Source of the DNA: Planktomarina sp.
GTDB taxonomy: Bacteria > Pseudomonadota > Alphaproteobacteria > Rhodobacterales > Rhodobacteraceae
Direction of reading: 5' to 3'
DNA: 6,608 bases
Assembly: GCA_016780825.1 (NCBI GenBank)
Contig: JADHLF010000067.1
Location: forward strand, 1-6,608
A program made the translations under genes and the position numbers. The notes under the pieces are model-generated. The model made no database searches. It was given only the letters and a program-made list of their open reading frames with translations, and was not told the origin of the DNA. Positions 1-4,563 of the stretch are shown piece by piece (position 1 is the stretch's first letter; the number at the start of each line of letters is the position of its first letter).

Positions 1-176
1 TTTGGGATGCATTCGGCGCCGCTTCAAAAGAAGTTCTGGACGAAAATATGGGCGACGAACTCTTCGCGCGTATCCGAAACTCTTTCGACGCATCTTTGGC
101 GACTTCCTCCGATTGGATCTTGAAATCTGACGGTGAATTTGTGTCTCAGCGCAACCGCGTTTTGGCCAACGGCTAA
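1..176 (+). CDS. TRAP transporter substrate-binding protein, DctP-type (C-terminal fragment)
   Basis: This is the 3' end of a gene that begins before the window. The frame is open from base 3 to a TAA at 174-176 and gives 57 residues, starting WDAFGAASKEVLDEN and ending QRNRVLANG. The pattern of an amphipathic helix (AASKEVLDENMGDELFARIRNSFDASLA) followed by a tryptophan and a short polar tail is typical of the C-terminal helices of periplasmic TRAP solute receptors. The identification rests partly on the two TRAP permease genes directly downstream on the same strand. The receptor would bind the solute in the periplasm and deliver it to the permease. The ligand-binding residues, including the arginine that usually pairs with a carboxylate, lie upstream and cannot be seen. 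The ligand is therefore unknown. The enlarged downstream permeases suggest the 'mannitol/chloroaromatic' TRAP subgroup (FcbT/TakP-like), which is an inference. Confidence 0.82.
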   Translation, partial: WDAFGAASKEVLDENMGDELFARIRNSFDASLATSSDWILKSDGEFVSQRNRVLANG

Positions 177-186
177 ATCTTTGGAG

Positions 187-214
187 AGGGCCCTCGGAGT
201 TCAGGGCCCTTTTT
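187..214 (+). terminator. Stem-loop with T run between the binding-protein and permease genes
   Basis: The arm AGGGCCCT (187-194) pairs with an identical, self-complementary AGGGCCCT (203-210) across the 8-nt loop CGGAGTTC. A run of five T (210-214) follows, so the shape is that of an intrinsic terminator. It lies 10 nt after the stop of the receptor gene and 45 nt before the start of the small permease. In TRAP and ABC operons such hairpins usually cause partial termination or protect the upstream mRNA, so that the receptor is made in excess over the membrane subunits. No clear promoter was seen between the hairpin and the permease start, so read-through is the simpler view. Confidence 0.8.
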
Positions 215-249
215 CATGCCCGGCATTTTGGCTCAGGATGCATAGATTT

Positions 250-255
250 GGGGGG
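250..255 (+). promoter_or_regulatory. Shine-Dalgarno G-run for the small permease
   Basis: A run of six G precedes the coding region. It ends 4 nt before the GTG at 260 and 7 nt before the TTG at 263. The codon directly before the GTG is an in-frame TAG (257-259), so no earlier start is possible. The next in-frame ATG is at 299 and lacks a clear ribosome-binding sequence. The site therefore supports a start at 260, with 263 as a close alternative. Confidence 0.5.
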
Positions 256-259
256 ATAG

Positions 260-1156
260 GTGTTGGACTGGTTCATCTGGTTTTTTCAAAGCCTCGTAAT
301 GGCTTTCTACAATATTGGCTATGCGATAACACATCCCGCCCTATGGCTGGATTGGACCGAAGGCAAAGCGGTCATGCGGTTCATCTATTATGGGGCCTCT
401 CAAGAGCTGTTTTTCGCAGTTTTGGCCCTATTTCTCACCCTCACGGCTCTGGGCCTGTGGCGCAACGCCATTCTTTGGGGTGCTGTCCGGATCCTGGAAG
501 GATTTGCCAATACCGTCGGCCGCTTTGCAGCTTGGGCTGGCCTATTGATGGTGTTGCAGCAAATTGTGATTGTCTTCATTCAACGGATTTTCCTGGAGGC
601 ACAAATCACCTTCGGATTTGGCGTTGGTTTAAGCAAGGACATCAGCTGGTACGCAGAAGAGCTTAAATTTTACAACGCGATGATCGTGTGCCTTTGCGCC
701 GCCTATACCTTTGTTCAAGGCGGGCATGTGCGGGTGGATTTGATTTATTCGGTCGTCAGCTATCGCACCAAACGGATCATTGATATGCTTGGCAGCCTGT
801 TTTTCATGGTGCCAGCTGCGGTGCTCACTTGGATGTACTCTTGGTATTTTCTCTGGCGGCACCTGGTCACGCCAAAAGTATCGGCCAGTGACACGCTGCA
901 ACGCTTGGTTGACGGAAAATCACGCGCGTTTAAGTGGAATGTGGAAACAATTGGGTTTTCCCCCAATGGGTTCAACGCATATTTTCTGTTTAAAATTTTG
1001 CTAGTGCTTTTCTGTGCCATGATCATTCTGCAAGCGATCGCGTTCTTCTACCGGTCATATCTGGAAATGAAAGAGGGCGAAGCCTCTGATGGCAAATACC
1101 TCGATCGAGATCAACTTGGCGACGCAGACGCCGAATTGGCCGCAGACATTCATTAA
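260..1156 (+). CDS. TRAP transporter small permease subunit, DctQ-type, with N-terminal extension
   Basis: This is the four-helix membrane partner of the TRAP permease. The core is recognised by the segment YNAMIVCLCAAYTFVQGGHVRVDLIY (about residues 138-163), which carries the HVRVD signature of DctQ proteins. It is followed by a hydrophobic helix (about 174-197) and a C-terminal helix (about 241-264). The usual length is about 160-200 residues, and this one has 298. The surplus lies mostly before the core helix at 86-107: a tryptophan- and phenylalanine-rich start (2-23), a loop with W29, W32 and R40, and a further hydrophobic segment (50-67). A 43-residue stretch between the last two helices (198-240) is also long. 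The tail is acidic and polar. The GTG start was chosen because a TAG lies directly upstream. TAA is followed 11 nt later by the large permease start, so the two are translated from one mRNA. Family assignment is firm, but the solute is unknown. The layout resembles the FcbT2-like subgroup. Confidence 0.92.
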   Translation: MLDWFIWFFQSLVMAFYNIGYAITHPALWLDWTEGKAVMRFIYYGASQELFFAVLALFLTLTALGLWRNAILWGAVRILEGFANTVGRFAAWAGLLMVLQQIVIVFIQRIFLEAQITFGFGVGLSKDISWYAEELKFYNAMIVCLCAAYTFVQGGHVRVDLIYSVVSYRTKRIIDMLGSLFFMVPAAVLTWMYSWYFLWRHLVTPKVSASDTLQRLVDGKSRAFKWNVETIGFSPNGFNAYFLFKILLVLFCAMIILQAIAFFYRSYLEMKEGEASDGKYLDRDQLGDADAELAADIH

Positions 1157-1167
1157 GGGCTAGAGCT

Positions 1168-3522
1168 ATGATTTTTGGATTAGATGGCGTCGAAATTGGC
1201 CTATTGATCGTCTTTCTCTGCCTATTTGGCGGGATTCTCTCAGGCTTTCCGGTAGCCTTTGCCATTGGTGGTGCCGCTGTCATCTCTTTTGGCATAATTG
1301 CTACTTTGGACAGCGGTGGGCTGTTGATCCACCAAGCAATTGACAAATCCTCTGCTGAGTTTGGCGCTCTGATGGGCCAAGGTATTAGAGCGGATACGGT
1401 AAGCGTCTTCCGATACCCCGATTTGCCGCGCATTGAGGTGCCTGTCTTCGTCAATGGCTGGGAAGTGGCGCTGGATCGGAATGTGTCTTTCATTGTCAAC
1501 CGGATCAACGAGCGGGTCTTGGCGGGACAATCTATCGAGACACTTTTGGCGGTTTTGATGTTTGTTTTGATGGGCATCACTCTGGAACGGTCCAAAATTG
1601 CCAATGATCTTTTGACCACCATGGCGCGGGTCTTTGGCCCCCTGCCCGGTGGCCTCGCCGTCTCCGTAGTCGTCGTGGGCGCTTTTCTGGCTGCCTCAAC
1701 CGGCATTGTTGGCGCGACGGTTGTCACCATGGGGCTGCTCAGCTTGCCAACCATGCTACGCAATGGCTATTCACCCGAGCTCTCCACCGGCGTGATCGCG
1801 GCCTCTGGTACCTTGGGGCAGATCATTCCGCCCTCTATTGTGATTGTGTTGTTGGGCACGCTTGCCGGTGATCTTTACTCGCGGGCCCAGGAGGTGCGGG
1901 CGCAATCTTTGGGTTGTACCGATGCCTTGACCTATCTGGGTGAGCCTGCGGTGGTCTCGGTCGGCACACTGTTCCAAGCGGCCCTTTTGCCTGGCATTTT
2001 GCTGGCCGGTCTCTATGCCGGTTATGCTTTTGTCTATGCGCTGATCAACCCGTCCAAGGCGCCCGCGGTGCAAATGGGTGGCGGATCTGGCGAATCCATA
2101 GGCCGGACTCACGCGCTACAATGGTTCTTAGCCGCCCCCATCGCCTTAATCGGAGGGGCCATCCTTCTGGGCCAGGCCAATATGATTGGCTCGCAGGACA
2201 TTTCAGTCTCATCACGGTCTGAACTCTCAGAAGGCGCTTCGCTTCGAACCAATGTCGGGCCCGACTGCCAGGCGGCGATGATTGAGCTGCACGGGCAAGA
2301 GGCCTGGGATCTGGCTATTTCAGAACAGCAAGCGATCGCAGACGCGGGCGGTGCGGTGGAAAGCCGTGCCCTCACTGACCAGGAGATTGAAGATAATATT
2401 TCGCAGCGCGTCGCAGATGCTGCGCCCATCGGGCTCGGGATTGCAATTGGATTGATCCTGATGACGCTGGTTCTCACCACGGCACGGGGTGTGGCGCCAC
2501 GGCAGGACTTCAGACCGCTGGCCATCGGCTTTGCTGGGGTGGCTTTGGGCCTGGTTATGGATATTGTTTTTGTCACTCCGCGCACATCGGCAGGCGTCAC
2601 CTTGATCCTTATGGTGGTGCCTATGGCACTCACATTCTACGGGCTGCGCACTGCGGTGGCGCGTTTGGCGGAAAATGAGTTGATCCGAGTGGTCTTCCCT
2701 CCGCTTATTCTCATCGTCGCCGTGCTGGGCTCCATACTTGGGGGCATCACCAACCCAACGCCCGCCGCGGCGCTTGGTGCGGGCGGAGCGATCATGCTGG
2801 CGGCCTTCCGCAAGTTGAAAGATGAGAATAAATCTCCCAAGATCATCATCGGTTCGGCCTTCGCATTGGTGATCATGCTCTTGGTCGGGATGAACTTTGA
2901 TCTGCGCGTGCGGCAAGATGCGGTGTCCTTGGAAAGCTGGGTTGCCTTCTTTGTCGCTCAGGCGGCCTATCTCTATGCGCTCTTCGGGCTGCTCTATGCC
3001 TGCTGGACGTTGTTCCGCTCGGGCGTCCTAAGCCCGGTGGTGCGCGAGACGGCAAAGGTAACCTCTATGGTCTTCACCATTTTGATCGGGTCACAATTGC
3101 TCAACCTTGTGGTGATTAGCTTTGGCGGCGAACATTATATCCAAGACTTCCTCAAGAGTTTTGACAGTGAATTCACTGTCTTCTTGATTGTGATGCTCGT
3201 TCTATTTGTCCTTGGCTTTGTGCTCGATTTTCTCGAGATCATATACATCGTGATCCCCATTGTGGGGCCGGTGATCTATGGCGGAACAATGGATCCCAAA
3301 TGGGTGACCATCATGATTGCGGTGAACTTGCAAACCTCATTCTTGACCCCACCCTTTGGCTTTGCGCTGTTTTACCTCCGCGGCGTTGCACCAAAAGAAG
3401 TGACAACCGGGCATATCTACCGCGGTGTGATCCCCTTTGTTTTGATCCAAGTTCTAGGGCTGTTGCTCTTATACTGGTTCCCATGGGTCGTCACCATCAT
3501 CCCCAACCTCTTGGCCGGGTAA
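1168..3522 (+). CDS. TRAP transporter large permease subunit, DctM-type, enlarged (784 aa)
   Basis: This is the transport-competent inner-membrane subunit, expected to move solute released by the receptor using an ion (usually Na+) gradient. Typical DctM proteins have about 425-440 residues; this one has 784. Canonical blocks appear in order: an N-terminal helix with SGFPVAFAIGGA (25-36); ETLLAVLMFVLMG (124-136); the first re-entrant hairpin region GIVGATVVTMGLLSLPTMLRNGYSP to AASGTLGQIIPPSI (179-224); LLPGILLAGLYAGY (273-286); GSILGGITNPTPAAALGAGG (521-540); RETAKVTSMVFTILIG (626-641); GFVLDFLEIIYIVIPIVGPV (683-702); and NLQTSFLTPPFGFALFYLRGVAP (720-742). Between them are inserts: polar 50-120, polar 236-262, a long block 298-505 with a soluble loop (338-417) and about four extra hydrophobic segments, and 550-620 with two more. 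The block order is uninterrupted, so this is one protein, not a frameshift fusion. ATG follows AGGG (1156-1159) at 8 nt. The transcript ends at a strong hairpin 18 nt past the stop. The solute is unknown. Confidence 0.94.
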   Translation: MIFGLDGVEIGLLIVFLCLFGGILSGFPVAFAIGGAAVISFGIIATLDSGGLLIHQAIDKSSAEFGALMGQGIRADTVSVFRYPDLPRIEVPVFVNGWEVALDRNVSFIVNRINERVLAGQSIETLLAVLMFVLMGITLERSKIANDLLTTMARVFGPLPGGLAVSVVVVGAFLAASTGIVGATVVTMGLLSLPTMLRNGYSPELSTGVIAASGTLGQIIPPSIVIVLLGTLAGDLYSRAQEVRAQSLGCTDALTYLGEPAVVSVGTLFQAALLPGILLAGLYAGYAFVYALINPSKAPAVQMGGGSGESIGRTHALQWFLAAPIALIGGAILLGQANMIGSQDISVSSRSELSEGASLRTNVGPDCQAAMIELHGQEAWDLAISEQQAIADAGGAVESRALTDQEIEDNISQRVADAAPIGLGIAIGLILMTLVLTTARGVAPRQDFRPLAIGFAGVALGLVMDIVFVTPRTSAGVTLILMVVPMALTFYGLRTAVARLAENELIRVVFPPLILIVAVLGSILGGITNPTPAAALGAGGAIMLAAFRKLKDENKSPKIIIGSAFALVIMLLVGMNFDLRVRQDAVSLESWVAFFVAQAAYLYALFGLLYACWTLFRSGVLSPVVRETAKVTSMVFTILIGSQLLNLVVISFGGEHYIQDFLKSFDSEFTVFLIVMLVLFVLGFVLDFLEIIYIVIPIVGPVIYGGTMDPKWVTIMIAVNLQTSFLTPPFGFALFYLRGVAPKEVTTGHIYRGVIPFVLIQVLGLLLLYWFPWVVTIIPNLLAG

Positions 3523-3540
3523 ACTCATGACCTCTCAACG

Positions 3541-3571
3541 AAAAAGGGCGCTCAATTCGGCGCCCTTTTTT
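3541..3571. terminator. Bidirectional intrinsic terminator between convergent genes
   Basis: AAAAAGGGCGC (3541-3551) and GCGCCCTTTTT (3560-3570) form a perfect 11-bp stem around the 8-nt loop TCAATTCG, with one further T at 3571. The A tract on the left becomes a T tract when read from the other strand. The hairpin can therefore end both the TRAP operon (stop at 3522) and bpt (stop at 3583, only 12 nt away). Confidence 0.92.
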
Positions 3572-3582
3572 ACGGGATAAGC

Positions 3583-4404
3583 CTATGTCTCATGGCTATG
3601 GGTCATCTCAGGCATGGCGATATGAGCGACCTGCTCGGAGATCGATTTGATCTCACATAGATTTTTGTCGCGGTTGAAATCATCTGTGAGATCAAGTGAC
3701 TGCCACTGGCCATTTCGGAAAATCTCAACACCTTTGAACCGCGCTTTATAGTCCATTTTTGGACTGCCAGGCACCCAATACCCAAGATAAACAAAGGGCA
3801 GGCCGGCGGCGCGAGCCATTTCGATGTGATCGAGGATCATATAGGTGCCGATGGAGTTTTGCGGCTGCGAGGTGTCAAAGAAGCTATATACCATGGAAAG
3901 GCCATCATCGAAAATATCTGTCAGGCACACCGCCTTCAACTCCCCATCCGAGTGCGCATATTCCATCACGCGGCTGGTCACAGGGGTTTCCTCAATCATG
4001 GCCGCAAATTCGAAAATATCCATATCGGCCATACCGCCCTCCGCATGGCGGGCATCGAGATAGCTGCGAAACAGATCATATTGTTGTTCGGTGGCCCAAG
4101 GGGCAATGCGCCGGCGACGCAATGCGGCGTTGCGCCTCAAGATCCGCTTTTGCGACCGGCTCGGTTGAAACTTGGCAACATCAATCCGCGCCGAAAGGCA
4201 GGCCGAGCAAGAGGCGCAGGCCGGACGGTATAGAACATTTTGCGACCGCCGGAACCCTTGTTTTGACAGGCCATTGTTCAAAATCCCCGCATCTCCCCCC
4301 TGCAAAGACGTGAATAGTTTACGCTCCATCCGGTCCTCTAGATAGGGACAGGGTTGGGGCGCTGTAACGTAAAATTGCGAAGCTATGGGAACGGTATGAC
4401 GCAT
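3583..4404 (-). CDS. bpt: Aspartate/glutamate leucyltransferase (arginyltransferase family, Bpt)
   Basis: Bpt moves an amino acid, leucine in characterised bacterial members, from its tRNA onto the N-terminus of proteins that begin with Asp or Glu. This creates a degron read by ClpS and destroyed by ClpAP in the cytoplasm. The 273-residue product has the family's usual length and both halves. The N-terminal domain carries CPYLEDRMERKLFTSL (19-34) and FRRSQNVLYRPACASCSACLSARIDV (51-76), with C19, C63, C66 and C69. The C-terminal acetyltransferase-like domain carries YLDARHAEGGM (115-125), SIGTYMILDHIEMARAAGLPFVYLGYWVPGSPKMDYK (184-220) and RFKGVEIF (222-229). The ATG begins the family-typical MRHTVPIASQFYVTAPQPCPYL, with a modest GGA 5-7 nt upstream. 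It is convergent with the TRAP operon and lies downstream of nrdJ on the same strand, separated by a terminator. Databases often call such alphaproteobacterial proteins arginyltransferase; which aminoacyl-tRNA is used cannot be told from sequence alone. Confidence 0.95.
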   Translation of the reverse strand: MRHTVPIASQFYVTAPQPCPYLEDRMERKLFTSLQGGDAGILNNGLSKQGFRRSQNVLYRPACASCSACLSARIDVAKFQPSRSQKRILRRNAALRRRRIAPWATEQQYDLFRSYLDARHAEGGMADMDIFEFAAMIEETPVTSRVMEYAHSDGELKAVCLTDIFDDGLSMVYSFFDTSQPQNSIGTYMILDHIEMARAAGLPFVYLGYWVPGSPKMDYKARFKGVEIFRNGQWQSLDLTDDFNRDKNLCEIKSISEQVAHIAMPEMTHSHET

Positions 4405-4427
4405 GATTTCCAGTTAGATTTTCCCTA

Positions 4428-4456
4428 AGCCTATCAATCCATGGGAGAACCGCCAA
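4428..4456 (-). promoter_or_regulatory. Possible promoter for bpt
   Basis: On the minus strand TTGGCG (4456-4451) and TAGGCT (4433-4428) are 17 nt apart and could be -35 and -10 elements for the housekeeping sigma factor. The -10 box matches the consensus at only three positions, so the call is weak. A promoter somewhere in 4405-4512 is expected, because a terminator separates bpt from the upstream nrdJ. Confidence 0.25.
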
Positions 4457-4512
4457 GAGGGATTCTTAGGTGGTCTCGGCAAACTGTGGCTCTTAAGGGG
4501 ATCTGCGCCGTC

Positions 4513-4539
4513 AAAAAGGGGCCAGCCGAAGCCAGCCCC
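4513..4539 (-). terminator. Intrinsic terminator of nrdJ with UUCG tetraloop
   Basis: Read on the minus strand, GGGGCTGGC (4539-4531) pairs with GCTGGCCCC (4526-4518) through seven Watson-Crick and two adjacent G-U pairs. The loop is TTCG (4530-4527), closed by a C-G pair, which is the very stable cUUCGg tetraloop. Five T (4517-4513) follow. It begins 24 nt after the nrdJ stop and should separate nrdJ transcripts from bpt. Confidence 0.88.
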
Positions 4540-4563
4540 GAAGTGATTGCATGAGTGCCCGGT

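Noticed and set aside
133..666. A 177-codon + frame that overlaps the receptor end, the terminator and dctQ
   Set aside because: It runs through a terminator hairpin and out of frame across the conserved DctQ coding region; its translation has no recognisable feature.
1023..1763. A 246-codon open frame on the - strand opposite dctQ/dctM
   Set aside because: The composition (Thr, Pro, Arg, Lys rich, no domain) and full overlap with the conserved TRAP permease frame mark it as a shadow.
1034..2339. Two copies of GCGATCGC (1034-1041 and 2332-2339), resembling the HIP1 repeat
   Set aside because: Only two copies, both inside coding sequence. Too few to infer a dispersed repeat or a cyanobacterial origin, which the proteins contradict.
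1168..3522. The large permease as a fusion of two genes or a frameshifted pair
   Set aside because: The DctM motifs run once, in order, from start to end in one frame. The surplus is inserted between them and not appended as a second protein.
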